This document shows positions 17,326-25,771 of a stretch of DNA of 51,108 nt, in pieces. The notes under the pieces were generated by a model. The model saw nothing but the letters and a program-made list of their open reading frames with translations. It did no database searches and was not told the origin of the DNA. The stretch lies in NCBI GenBank assembly GCA_018434245.1, contig JAHDPQ010000075.1, positions 1 through 51,108 on the forward strand. The letters are read 5' to 3'. Each line of letters starts with the position of its first letter. The first letter of the stretch is position 1. Both the position numbers and the translations under genes were made by a program. This DNA is from Oscillospiraceae bacterium (GTDB taxonomy: Bacteria > Bacillota > Clostridia > Oscillospirales > Ruminococcaceae).

Positions 17326-17402
17326 AGGGTTCCACCTGTTTTCTATGCTGATATGGGGTAAGACCCTTCCGTTCAAGACGGTGTAGGTCTTCCCTCCTGC
17401 TG

Positions 17403-18269
17403 TTAGTGATAGGCTTTTTGAATATCCCGATGGCTGGCAGTAACCGACACCCCCTGTTCGGCAAGGTGGGCGGCCAGCATCTCGCAGAACACCACCGAGC
17501 GGTGGCGGCCTCCGGTACAGCCAATGCCGATGACCAGCTGGCTCTTTCCCTCCTGAATATAAAGAGGAATGAGGTAGTCCACCAGATCAAACAGCTTGGG
17601 AATGAGGCCCTGGGCCGGCTTGCTGCTCAGCACAAAATTGCGAACAGCACTATCCAGCCCGCTCTGCTCCCGTAGCTCCTCCACGTAAAACGGATTGGGC
17701 AGGCAGCGGACATCAAAGAGGAGGTCGCAGTCGGTGGGGATGCCGTTCTTGAACCCGAAGGAGCTGCAGTTGACCACCATGGACTGGCGAATATCCCGCA
17801 AAAAGATGTCCCGCACCTTGGCCCGCAGCTGAGAGGCGGAAAGGTGGGAGGTATCCACCACAAAGTCGGCCCGCTCCTTGGCGGCGGTCAGCAGAATCCG
17901 CTCCCGGATAATGGCCTGCTCAATGGAAGCGTTGCCCTCATCCTGCAGGGGATGACGGCGGCGGGTTTCCTTGTAGCGGTTGAGCAGGGTGGCGTTGTCA
18001 CAATCCAAAAAGAGTGTTTTGTAAGGAAAGCTCTGGGCGTCCAGCTCATCCAGGCACTGGTTGTACTCGGAAAACAACTCGTGACTGCGCACATCCACCA
18101 CCAGAGCGATGCGGCTTATTTTATCCTCCGATTGCGCCGGAAGCTCGGCAAACTTGGTAATCAGCCGGGGGGGAATGTTGTCCACACAGTAATAGCCCAT
18201 ATCCTCCATGGCATTGATGGCCTGACTCTTCCCCGCTCCCGACATGCCTGTGACAATGATCAGTTCCAT
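17403..18269 (-). CDS. rapZ: RapZ/YvcJ family nucleotide-binding protein
   Basis: P-loop protein of 288 residues with Walker A GMSGAGKS near the N-terminus, the family segment DVRCLPNPFYVEELR and the C-terminal GIGCTGGRHRSVV. In Proteobacteria RapZ adapts a small RNA for RNase E; in Firmicutes the homologue binds and hydrolyses ATP/GTP and affects competence or cell-wall control. The start at ATG 18269 has GGGAGGG upstream; the longer frame to 18350 covers only the intergenic leader. Part of the conserved murB–rapZ–whiA order. Confidence 0.93.
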   Translation of the reverse strand: MELIIVTGMSGAGKSQAINAMEDMGYYCVDNIPPRLITKFAELPAQSEDKISRIALVVDVRSHELFSEYNQCLDELDAQSFPYKTLFLDCDNATLLNRYKETRRRHPLQDEGNASIEQAIIRERILLTAAKERADFVVDTSHLSASQLRAKVRDIFLRDIRQSMVVNCSSFGFKNGIPTDCDLLFDVRCLPNPFYVEELREQSGLDSAVRNFVLSSKPAQGLIPKLFDLVDYLIPLYIQEGKSQLVIGIGCTGGRHRSVVFCEMLAAHLAEQGVSVTASHRDIQKAYH

Positions 18270-18342
18270 AGAGCCCTCCCCAAGATGATAAAAAAGCTTA
18301 TTCACACAAGGCAAACCGGAATTTTGCCCGCTGCCTTTCCCT

Positions 18343-19260
18343 CTAACCAATCAGTCTGATTTCCCGCTCCAGCCGATATCCCGTTTGTTTTTCCACAGTT
18401 TGCTGTATCAGCCGGATCAGCTCCAATACATCTGCGCAGGTGGCGTCCCCGACATTGACCACAAAGCCGGCGTGTTTTTTGCTCACCATGGCTCCCCCCA
18501 CCTGTAGACCCTTGAGGCCGCACTGGTCCACCAGAGCGGAGGCGTAGTTTCCCTGCGGCCGCTTAAAGGTGCTTCCGGCGTTGGGAAGCTCCAAGGGCTG
18601 TTTGCTCCGGCGGCGGCTCATGTAGTCGTCCATTTTGGCCCGAATCTCGTCGGGGTCTCCCCTGTGCAGGCCAAACGTAGCCCCGGTGATCACCATATCC
18701 CTATCGGAGTAGGCGCTGTGCCGATAGGAAAGCTCCATCTCCTCCCCGGTAAAAGCTCCTGCCTCCCAGCTACCGTTCTGCCGGATCAGGTGGCGGGTGG
18801 AGAGGAGTACATCCTTCATCTCCCCGCCGTAGGCCCCCGCGTTCATATAAACCGCTCCCCCCACCGTGCCCGGAATCCCGTAGGCAAACTCCAGACCGGT
18901 CAGGCCCTGATGCTGGGCATACTCGCAGAGAGCGGACAGGGCGATGCCGCTCTGGCAGGAAAGGGTGACTTCATCCTCCTGCCACACCTGAGAGAAGGCT
19001 TTGCCCAGATGAACCGCCAGGCCGCGAAAGCCCTCGTCGGAAAATAGGATGTTGGAGCCCCTGCCCAGAACAAAGGTGTCGACGGAAAGCTCCCGGGCTT
19101 TTTGCATTATATCTTTGATTTGACCCTCATCCGCCGGGTGGGCCAACAGCTCTACCGGCCCTCCGATCCGAAAGGTGCAGTGATTCTTTAATGTTACGTC
19201 CTGCTCAAAGGCAATGCCCTTTTCTTCCAGAAAAGTAGCCAGAAGCTGGATATTCTTCAT
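18343..19260 (-). CDS. murB: UDP-N-acetylenolpyruvoylglucosamine reductase
   Basis: FAD enzyme of peptidoglycan precursor synthesis: reduces UDP-GlcNAc-enolpyruvate to UDP-MurNAc. At 305 residues it is the short type IIa form. Motifs: FRIGGPVELL and LGRGSNILFSD (FAD binding), YGIPGTVGGAVYMNAGAYG, the catalytic serine region NAGSTFKRP, and a C-terminal KHAGFVVN. GGAGG precedes the ATG. Confidence 0.95.
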   Translation of the reverse strand: MKNIQLLATFLEEKGIAFEQDVTLKNHCTFRIGGPVELLAHPADEGQIKDIMQKARELSVDTFVLGRGSNILFSDEGFRGLAVHLGKAFSQVWQEDEVTLSCQSGIALSALCEYAQHQGLTGLEFAYGIPGTVGGAVYMNAGAYGGEMKDVLLSTRHLIRQNGSWEAGAFTGEEMELSYRHSAYSDRDMVITGATFGLHRGDPDEIRAKMDDYMSRRRSKQPLELPNAGSTFKRPQGNYASALVDQCGLKGLQVGGAMVSKKHAGFVVNVGDATCADVLELIRLIQQTVEKQTGYRLEREIRLIG

Positions 19261-19333
19261 AAAACCTCCGTAAATTCATCGCGAAAAGGCTGCCGATAAA
19301 AATCCTGTCCATACTAAAGGTAGAATCTTTGGG

Positions 19334-20059
19334 TTAGCAAAGCTCCTGACCGGTGGTGCGGCGTAGGGTCTCCAAAAACCGGTGGTAGTCTCCGTTGAGA
19401 ATCAGCTCGGGAGGGAATCTCATCTCCTCCAGCACTTCCAATGCAGGTCCCACATCCCCGATGGACAGGTAGTGGTGGGCATCGGAGCTGACCACAATGG
19501 GTATTTCCAGCTCGGCACACTTTTCGGCGATTTTGATACAGTTTTCCCGGGAGCCGGGGCGAGCAGTAAAGGAGTGGGCGTTGATCTCTACAATTTTGCC
19601 GCAGTCCTTAAAAGCTTGCAGGGCGGGGCCGTGCTCAAAGGCGTAGCGGGGGTCTCCGCAGTGGCCGATCACGTGAATATCCTGATTTTCGGCAATTTTA
19701 ATCCAGCCTTTGGTATGGGTTTTGACATTAGCGGGGTCGATACAGGGCCTGTGATAGGATGCAATCACCCATTCCAGCTGCTTGACCAGCTTCTCGGAAA
19801 GGTCCACCCTCCCCTCATAATCCATGATATTGAGCTCCGCCCCTCTTATGACCATAATCTCGTTGATATACCGGGGCAGATCAAAGATTCCTGCAAAGAA
19901 CAGGCTACTGGGTCCCCCCAGCATTTTGGGGGCATGCTCGGTCCAGCACAGAATTTTTTGGCCGATACGGGCGGCCTGTGCGGTGTTCTCTCCAATGGTG
20001 GAATAGGCGTGATCGGTGGCTACGGTGTGGGTATGAGTATCTGCGATTAGGGTAATCAT
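19334..20059 (-). CDS. PHP-domain phosphoesterase (YcdX-like)
   Basis: Metal-dependent phosphoesterase of 241 residues with the four PHP metal-binding stretches: DTHTHT, CWTEHAP, GHCGDPRYAF and SSDAHHY. It resembles the YcdX/histidinol-phosphatase-like group but its substrate is unknown. I start at ATG 20059 (MITLIADTHTHT) with AAGGA upstream; the frame to 20158 would overlap hprK and lacks a site. It sits between hprK and murB. Confidence 0.85.
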   Translation of the reverse strand: MITLIADTHTHTVATDHAYSTIGENTAQAARIGQKILCWTEHAPKMLGGPSSLFFAGIFDLPRYINEIMVIRGAELNIMDYEGRVDLSEKLVKQLEWVIASYHRPCIDPANVKTHTKGWIKIAENQDIHVIGHCGDPRYAFEHGPALQAFKDCGKIVEINAHSFTARPGSRENCIKIAEKCAELEIPIVVSSDAHHYLSIGDVGPALEVLEEMRFPPELILNGDYHRFLETLRRTTGQELC

Positions 20060-20108
20060 GTTGCTGGTATTCCTTCCTGTCGAGGCTTTATCAAATCTTA
20101 AGCTTTGC

Positions 20109-21080
20109 TTAATCAAAAGCAGACCAGTCGTCGTGTAAGATAGTTTCCGGAAGATCATCGGCGATGCCCAGCCGGGTGAGAAGCTCGGCGGCGGCGTTGT
20201 AGCCCATCTCCTTCTGGCGCTGGTTCATGGCGGCCACCTCAATGATGATGGCAAGGTTCCGTCCCGGCTTGACCGGTATGGTCAACATGGGGACCTTGTT
20301 GCCTAAAATCTCGGTGAACTCGTTTTCAATCCCCATTCTGTCGTAAATCTTCTGGGGATCCCACTGTTCCAGCTGGATGATCATGTCGATTTGCTCGGTA
20401 ATCTTCACCGAGCCGATGCCGAACAGGCGGCGGACGTTGATGATACCGATTCCCCGCAGCTCCATAAAGTGGCGGATGTTTTTGGGGGAAGAGCCTACCA
20501 GAGTCCGGGGGGATACCCTGCGAATCTCTACGGCATCGTCGGCGATGAGGCGGTGCCCTCTCTTGACCAGTTCCATGGCGGTTTCGCTTTTGCCCACACC
20601 GCTGTCCCCCAGCAGGAGGATACCGGCACCATACACTTCCACCAGCACTCCGTGACGGGTGATGCGGGGGGCCAGCTCCACGTTGAGAGTGGCGATGATG
20701 GCGGCCATAAAGCTGGAAGTACTTTCGTCACTGCAAAGCAGGGCGGTGCCATACTGCTCCGCCAGACTCAGAATCAACGGCGTAGGCTGGATGCTTCTGG
20801 TGATGACCAGGGCCACCGGCTTGCGTGAAAAAAATGCTTCCAGACACAGCTTACGCTTATCTCCCAGCCGTTGCAGGTAAGCAATTTCAGTATTGCCCAT
20901 AATCTGAATGCGTTGACCGTCAAAATAATCTAAAAAGCCCGCTAATTCCAGCCCAGGGCGGCTAACTTCGGCAGTGGTGATGATAATCTCATCCGCGCTT
21001 TTGGGAAGATACGCCGGGGTAAGGTGGTGGGAACGGATGATTTTAGAAAGCTTAACCGAAAATTGTGTGCTCAAACCCAT
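20109..21080 (-). CDS. hprK: HPr kinase/phosphorylase
   Basis: Bifunctional sensor enzyme that phosphorylates or dephosphorylates HPr on Ser46 and so drives catabolite control. The Walker A loop GDSGVGKS is at residues 158-165, the catalytic ADDAVEI follows, and the family signature LRGIGIINVRRLFG is at about 208-221. Length 323 is typical. It is the first gene of the hprK–PHP–murB–rapZ–whiA–dnaE block, and the promoter ahead of it may serve the whole block. Confidence 0.95.
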   Translation of the reverse strand: MGLSTQFSVKLSKIIRSHHLTPAYLPKSADEIIITTAEVSRPGLELAGFLDYFDGQRIQIMGNTEIAYLQRLGDKRKLCLEAFFSRKPVALVITRSIQPTPLILSLAEQYGTALLCSDESTSSFMAAIIATLNVELAPRITRHGVLVEVYGAGILLLGDSGVGKSETAMELVKRGHRLIADDAVEIRRVSPRTLVGSSPKNIRHFMELRGIGIINVRRLFGIGSVKITEQIDMIIQLEQWDPQKIYDRMGIENEFTEILGNKVPMLTIPVKPGRNLAIIIEVAAMNQRQKEMGYNAAAELLTRLGIADDLPETILHDDWSAFD

Positions 21081-21104
21081 TTTCCTCCGTCATTTGATAT
21101 CCCT

Positions 21105-21133
21105 ATTATACAGGAAGGAGGCCCGTGATTCAA
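21105..21133 (-). promoter_or_regulatory. Promoter for the hprK cluster
   Basis: On the minus strand TTGAAT (21128-21133), 17-nt spacer, TATAAT (21105-21110), about 25 nt upstream of the hprK start. Confidence 0.7.
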
Positions 21134-21213
21134 ATAGCAGATATGGTTTTTCTTGCAATTATCCCAAAGAATTGCGTGTTTTATCACAAACCTGCCGTTT
21201 CCCATTTCTGAGA

Positions 21214-21320
21214 TTGACAAAGCGCCAAAATTCTATATCATAGAAGTATACTCTCAGGAGAAAATACGGCGGAATATTCGGCAGCATTTTCTTGACTTTT
21301 ACCCCTTTTTGTGGTAAATT
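21214..21320 (+). promoter_or_regulatory. Two tandem candidate promoters for the glycosyltransferase gene
   Basis: P1: TTGACA (21214-21219), 16-nt spacer, TATCAT (21236-21241). P2: TTGACT (21292-21297), 17-nt spacer, TAAATT (21315-21320). These account for most of the 313-nt hprK–glycosyltransferase intergenic region; nothing else is evident in it. Confidence 0.55.
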
Positions 21321-21393
21321 TTGTATTATTCGAACTAGTACAGTTAATACACATGGCTTTGGATAAGCCCCAACACAGAGAATGGAGCATAGC

Positions 21394-22593
21394 ATGAGAG
21401 TTGCGTTATTCACCGAAACCTATGTCAACAGCATTAATGGCGTTATGGCGCACATCAAGACCCTGAAATATGGTCTGGAACAGCTTGGTCACGAGGTTTT
21501 GATCGTGACGGCCGATAAGCACGCGCGGCATCATTATATTCAGAACGGTATTCTCCACTGCCCCGCCTTTGAATCAAAGCGTCTGTACGGCTTTGGAGTT
21601 GCGCCTCCTTACAGCCGCAAACGCCAGAGGATGATCGCCGATTTTAATCCCGATGTGATTCACATCCATCACGAGTTCGGCATCGGGCTTTCCGGCATCC
21701 GGGCGGCAAGAATTCTGCACAAGCCTTTGGTATACACTCTTCATACCATGTACGATCAATACATCTACTACATTGCCCCCAGAATGCTGTTGCGCCTTGC
21801 CACCAAGTTTTCCCACCGGTACGAGCGCTTTATCGCCCGCAGTGCCACCGCTCTGACCAGTCCCAGCCAAAAGGGAGACGAGTACTTCAAGCGGATCGGC
21901 GTCAACAAGGAATTTAACCTCATCCCCAACTCCGCCGATCTGGAAGCCTTTGATCCCAATAAGATTACGGCGGAGCAGAGGCGGGAATTCCGGGAGCAAT
22001 ACGGCATCGCCCAAGATCGATGCATTGCCTGCTTTGTGGGGCGGCTGGGCAAGGAAAAAAGCGTGGATGTTCTGCTGGATTACTGGGCGAAGACCATTAC
22101 TGCTGAGGACAAGCTTCATCTTCTGATTGTGGGAGACGGCCCCGACAAGGCCGCTTTGGAAGAGCAGGTTAAAGCCTTGGGAATTGAGGATATGGTCACC
22201 TTTACCGGCCTTGTACCTCACGACAAGATGCCCACCTACTTTGCCTGCTGCGATGTTTACGTCACCGCTTCCCTGTCGGAGATGAACTCCATCTCCATGC
22301 TGGAGGGCATGGCATCGGGGCTTCCCACTCTGCAGCGGTACGATGAGCTCAACGCCGATCAGATCAAGAGCGGAGTCAACGGTTACCTCTTCCACAACGC
22401 GGAAGAAATGGCCGCCAAGCTCCGGGAGATAGCCGCTCTGACCCCCGAGGAAATGCAGAAGATGAAAGAGACGGTCATTGAGACGGTGCGCAGTCGGGGC
22501 AGCAACGAGCTTGCCACCTATATGTTGGAAATTTACGAAAAGGCTCTTGCAGAAAAACAGCAGGAACTGGATAATTATCGCAAGGTAGTATAG
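21394..22593 (+). CDS. GT4-family glycosyltransferase (glycolipid type)
   Basis: Retaining GT-B glycosyltransferase of 399 residues. The N-terminal acceptor domain starts RVALFTETYVNSINGV and contains HIHHEFGIG. The donor domain begins around FVGRLGKEKSVDVLL, with IVGDGPDKAALEE and the nucleotide-sugar motif SEMNSISMLEGMASGLP. It resembles diacylglycerol glucosyltransferases that make membrane glycolipids and lipoteichoic-acid anchors; the actual donor and acceptor are unproven. I use ATG 21394, which has GGAG at good spacing, rather than 21382. The next gene begins immediately at its stop. Confidence 0.85.
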   Translation: MRVALFTETYVNSINGVMAHIKTLKYGLEQLGHEVLIVTADKHARHHYIQNGILHCPAFESKRLYGFGVAPPYSRKRQRMIADFNPDVIHIHHEFGIGLSGIRAARILHKPLVYTLHTMYDQYIYYIAPRMLLRLATKFSHRYERFIARSATALTSPSQKGDEYFKRIGVNKEFNLIPNSADLEAFDPNKITAEQRREFREQYGIAQDRCIACFVGRLGKEKSVDVLLDYWAKTITAEDKLHLLIVGDGPDKAALEEQVKALGIEDMVTFTGLVPHDKMPTYFACCDVYVTASLSEMNSISMLEGMASGLPTLQRYDELNADQIKSGVNGYLFHNAEEMAAKLREIAALTPEEMQKMKETVIETVRSRGSNELATYMLEIYEKALAEKQQELDNYRKVV

Positions 22594-23232
22594 ATGAAAC
22601 AGTTTCTTTTGATCTTGGGTGCCATCGTTCTGTTGTTGGGCATCTCCAGTTGCGGCCAACATCCCAATCCGTCTTCTCCGGAGGAAGCTTTCCCACCGGA
22701 GGGTGTATCTTCAGTTTCTTTGCCGGAAGAACCCCTGCCGGCGGAGGATTCGGAAGGCACGGAAGCCTCCGAGTCCACACCGGAGCCCGAGCTGTCGGCA
22801 GCCTTTGCCTTGGGCCTTCAGGGGCAAAAGGAACAGACCATGGGAATGGGCGACCAAATCGGCGACTGGACTCTGTCCGATTTACAGATCGATTATGACG
22901 CGGACCACCGCATCCAGATGCTGGAAGCCACCTTTACCGGGAATGTATCCTTAACCGGCAGTATCTCCCCCAGCCCCCTGCTGGAAGGTGCCTTTGATTT
23001 CCGGGTTGCCCCGGAGGAGGAAGGCAAGATGCCCTGCTACGTCTCCCCGGATATGGGCCAGAAGGATGAGATTTGGATGATGCTGGACCTGTCGGAAGAA
23101 GTGGCGGCAACTGTTCAGATAGCGGCAGGACAGCAGAAGGATTGCCGGATTACAGTGAAGGACTACCGCTTTATCTTTGCCTATATGATGGCTCCGGCCA
23201 GCGCAACGGCAACCAGCATCGAAATGCTGTAG
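22594..23232 (+). CDS. Lipoprotein of unknown function
   Basis: A 212-residue predicted lipoprotein: signal peptide with lipobox GISSC (Cys20), an acidic Pro/Ser/Glu linker to about residue 70, then a globular domain of unrecognised family (IGDWTLSDLQIDYDADH...). It starts directly at the stop of the glycosyltransferase gene, so the two are likely cotranscribed and the lipoprotein may help in envelope glycolipid work (inference only). Confidence 0.75.
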   Translation: MKQFLLILGAIVLLLGISSCGQHPNPSSPEEAFPPEGVSSVSLPEEPLPAEDSEGTEASESTPEPELSAAFALGLQGQKEQTMGMGDQIGDWTLSDLQIDYDADHRIQMLEATFTGNVSLTGSISPSPLLEGAFDFRVAPEEEGKMPCYVSPDMGQKDEIWMMLDLSEEVAATVQIAAGQQKDCRITVKDYRFIFAYMMAPASATATSIEML

Positions 23233-23260
23233 GAATGCACTGTCATCCTTTAAGTCAAAA

Positions 23261-23409
23261 CCTCCGGCTAAGCCGGAGGCTTGAATGGCCCTAGAAGGGA
23301 ATGATACAGACAAGCCCCTAAAGGGGTACTTTTATGCCTTGGTATTCTTGCTACTCAAGTATAAAACCTATAAAGGTCTTTCTCCACCAGCAGAGCTGGT
23401 GGTTCTTAA
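23261..23409. repeat. Hairpin-rich non-coding element
   Basis: About 150 nt with four successive inverted repeats: CCTCCGGCT/AGCCGGAGG (23261-23279), CCCCT/AGGGG (23315-23326), ACCT/AGGT (about 23366-23377) and CCACCAGC/GCTGGTGG (23384-23402), ending GGTTCTTAA. The last 17 nt, GAGCTGGTGGTTCTTAA (23393-23409), recur exactly at 35825-35841. It could be an end of an IS200/IS605-like element, a MITE, or a structured RNA; I cannot decide. No coding potential seen. Confidence 0.5.
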
Positions 23410-23416
23410 GCAATAA

Positions 23417-23455
23417 AACCGGGATGCTGTCCGATTAGACGGCAACCCGGTTCAT
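23417..23455 (-). terminator. Terminator after the parC-type gene
   Basis: On the minus strand AACCGGGTTGCCGTC pairs with GACAGCATCCCGGTT (some mismatch in the inner part), followed by TTATT. Just downstream of the stop at 23467. Confidence 0.65.
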
Positions 23456-23466
23456 TTTATGCTTCA

Positions 23467-25704
23467 TTACAAGTGGAGCTGCTCTCCTTTATCCTCTGCC
23501 TTGAGGAAAGAGCCGGTGCTTGGCAACGTTTTGGTGCGGAACCGATGGGGACTTTCCAGCATCCCCTCCTGGTAAGGCAGTACCGTTTCCAAAAGGTTTT
23601 TGCGCAGGGTCATTACCTGCACACCCTGAACATTTTTGGTGGCTTTGGAGGCCAGCGCTCCCGAGTGCATCAGCAGAGAGCGCTCATTATTGGCTCGCAG
23701 CAAGAACTCTCCATCCTCCTCAATCTGGTAGATGGCCACGCAGGGAGACTTGTCGGAATAAGCGGCCCGAAGCTTTTTTCGCTTGGTTTTTGTGGCGTAG
23801 CTGGAAAGGTCCACCTTGGCCACCTTGCCGTTTTCGTAAAAGAATAGCATATACCCGGTGTAGTCTTTGGTCACCGCCATGTAGATAGCGTTTTCCCCTT
23901 CATCCATTCCCAGTCTGGCAGGAATAAAGTCTCCTAAAACGCTGGCTTTGGTGTCGGAGAAATCGACGGCGTCGGCCTTATAGACCTGATGCTGATCGGA
24001 AAAGAACAAAAGCTGAGCGGTGTTGGAGGAAAGCACCTCTTGGGTCAGCGTATCCCCTTCCTTTAGCTTTTGTTCGCCGCTCATCCGCAAGGATTGAGGG
24101 GTAATCTTTTTAAAGTACCCTTCCCGGGTAAAAAAGAGATGCACCGGATAATCGGCAACCTCTTCTTCCAGCTCCCCTTCATCCTCGTCGCCTGGATAGT
24201 AGAGTAGGGTTTTGCGGGGCTGGCCGTGCTTTTTCACCACTTCTCCCAGCTCTCGGCCGATGATGGTGCGTATCCGGCGGGGACTGGCCAGAATATCCTC
24301 CAGATCGGCAATTTCATCCTTGAGGCTTTCCACCTCCTGAGTCCGCCGGAGAATATACTCGCGGTTGAGGTTACGCAGCCGAATTTCGGCGACATACTCC
24401 GCCTGAACCTCATCGATGCCAAAGCCGATCATCAGGTTGGGGACAACTTCCCGCTCTTGCTCGGTTTCCCGCACGATTTTGATGGCCTTGTCAATGTCCA
24501 GCAGAATCTTGCGCAGACCCAACATCAAATGCAGGCTCTTTTTCTTTTGAGTAAGGGTAAAGTAGGTTCTGCGTTTGACACACTCCTGCCGGAAGGCGAT
24601 CCACTCCTGCAGCACCTCTCGCACTCCCATGACCCGGGGGGTTCCCCCGATGAGGATGTTGAAATTGCAGGAAAAGCTGTCCTCCAAGGGAGTGAGGCGG
24701 AACAACTTCTGCATCAGCTTGTCCGGGTCCACTCCCCTGCGCAGATCAATGGTCAGCTTCAGGCCGGAAAGGTCCGTTTCGTCCCGCATGTCGGAAATTT
24801 CCCGAATCTTGCCCCCCTTCATCAAATCCACCACCTTATCCATAATGGCTTCTACGGTGGTGGTGGGGGGAATTTGGGTAATGTCGATACAGGCTCCCGC
24901 CTGATCGTAAGAGTACCGGGCCCGGATTTTAATGCTGCCCCGTCCGGTTTCTACAATCTTGCGAATCTCCTCTTCCCGGTAAATCACATAGCCGCCGGCA
25001 GAAAAGTCCGGCGCCTTAAGTGTGGTGAGGATATCGTGGTCTGGGTCCTTCATCAAAGCGACTGTGGTTTCGCAAACCTCCGCCAGATTGAAGGAGCAGA
25101 TGGAGCTGGCCATGCCCACGGCGATCCCCATGTTGGCGTTGACCAGCACCGACGGAAAGGTGACGGGAAACAGAGTGGGCTCCTTCATGGTGTTGTCGTA
25201 ATTATCGACAAAATCCACGGTATCGCTGTCGATATCAGCGAACAGCTCCCGGGCGATGGGAGCCAGCTTGGCCTCGGTGTACCGGGAGGCTGCATAGGCC
25301 ATATCCCGGGAATAGACTTTTCCAAAGTTGCCCTTGGAATCCACATAAGGGTGGAGCAGGGCCTCGTTGCCCCGGGCCAGACGAACCATAGTTTCGTAGA
25401 TGGCCTGATCGCCGTGAGGGTTCAGCCGCATGGTCTGACCCACAATGTTGGCGGATTTAGTTCTGGCCCCGGTAAGTAGCCCCATCTTATACATGGTGTA
25501 GAGCAGCTTGCGGTGAGAGGGCTTAAAGCCGTCAATTTCCGGAATGGCCCGGGAAATGATGACGCTCATGGCGTAGGGCATATAGTTTTTTTCCAGGGTC
25601 TCGGTAATGGGCTGACTAAGAACAACCCCTGCGTTCTCAATCACCGCGTTATCCTGAGATCCCCGTTTGTGCATAGGCTCTTTGGAACCCTTTTTGGGTG
25701 GCAT
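23467..25704 (-). CDS. parC: Type IIA topoisomerase subunit A (ParC/GyrA-like)
   Basis: DNA-cleaving subunit, 745 residues. The QRDR-type region (SHRKLLYTMYKMGL) is followed by the catalytic tyrosine in AASRYTEAKL (Tyr142), and a tower/coiled-coil region (REYILRRTQEVESLKDEIAD). A C-terminal domain of about 230 residues lacks a clear GyrA box (QRRGGKG), favouring a topoisomerase IV-like role in decatenation. It is downstream of its ATPase partner gene with a 67-nt gap. Some spacing (about 14 nt) separates GAGGAGAG from the ATG. Confidence 0.88.
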   Translation of the reverse strand: MPPKKGSKEPMHKRGSQDNAVIENAGVVLSQPITETLEKNYMPYAMSVIISRAIPEIDGFKPSHRKLLYTMYKMGLLTGARTKSANIVGQTMRLNPHGDQAIYETMVRLARGNEALLHPYVDSKGNFGKVYSRDMAYAASRYTEAKLAPIARELFADIDSDTVDFVDNYDNTMKEPTLFPVTFPSVLVNANMGIAVGMASSICSFNLAEVCETTVALMKDPDHDILTTLKAPDFSAGGYVIYREEEIRKIVETGRGSIKIRARYSYDQAGACIDITQIPPTTTVEAIMDKVVDLMKGGKIREISDMRDETDLSGLKLTIDLRRGVDPDKLMQKLFRLTPLEDSFSCNFNILIGGTPRVMGVREVLQEWIAFRQECVKRRTYFTLTQKKKSLHLMLGLRKILLDIDKAIKIVRETEQEREVVPNLMIGFGIDEVQAEYVAEIRLRNLNREYILRRTQEVESLKDEIADLEDILASPRRIRTIIGRELGEVVKKHGQPRKTLLYYPGDEDEGELEEEVADYPVHLFFTREGYFKKITPQSLRMSGEQKLKEGDTLTQEVLSSNTAQLLFFSDQHQVYKADAVDFSDTKASVLGDFIPARLGMDEGENAIYMAVTKDYTGYMLFFYENGKVAKVDLSSYATKTKRKKLRAAYSDKSPCVAIYQIEEDGEFLLRANNERSLLMHSGALASKATKNVQGVQVMTLRKNLLETVLPYQEGMLESPHRFRTKTLPSTGSFLKAEDKGEQLHL

Positions 25705-25771
25705 CTTACAGATTCACTCTCCTCATAAATCCTCTTCCTTTGGCGAAGTATCCGCCCTGTCTGCCGCCTTG

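Noticed and set aside
20060..20158. N-terminal extension of the PHP phosphoesterase gene
   Set aside because: It would overlap hprK and has no ribosome binding site; the family start at 20059 fits.
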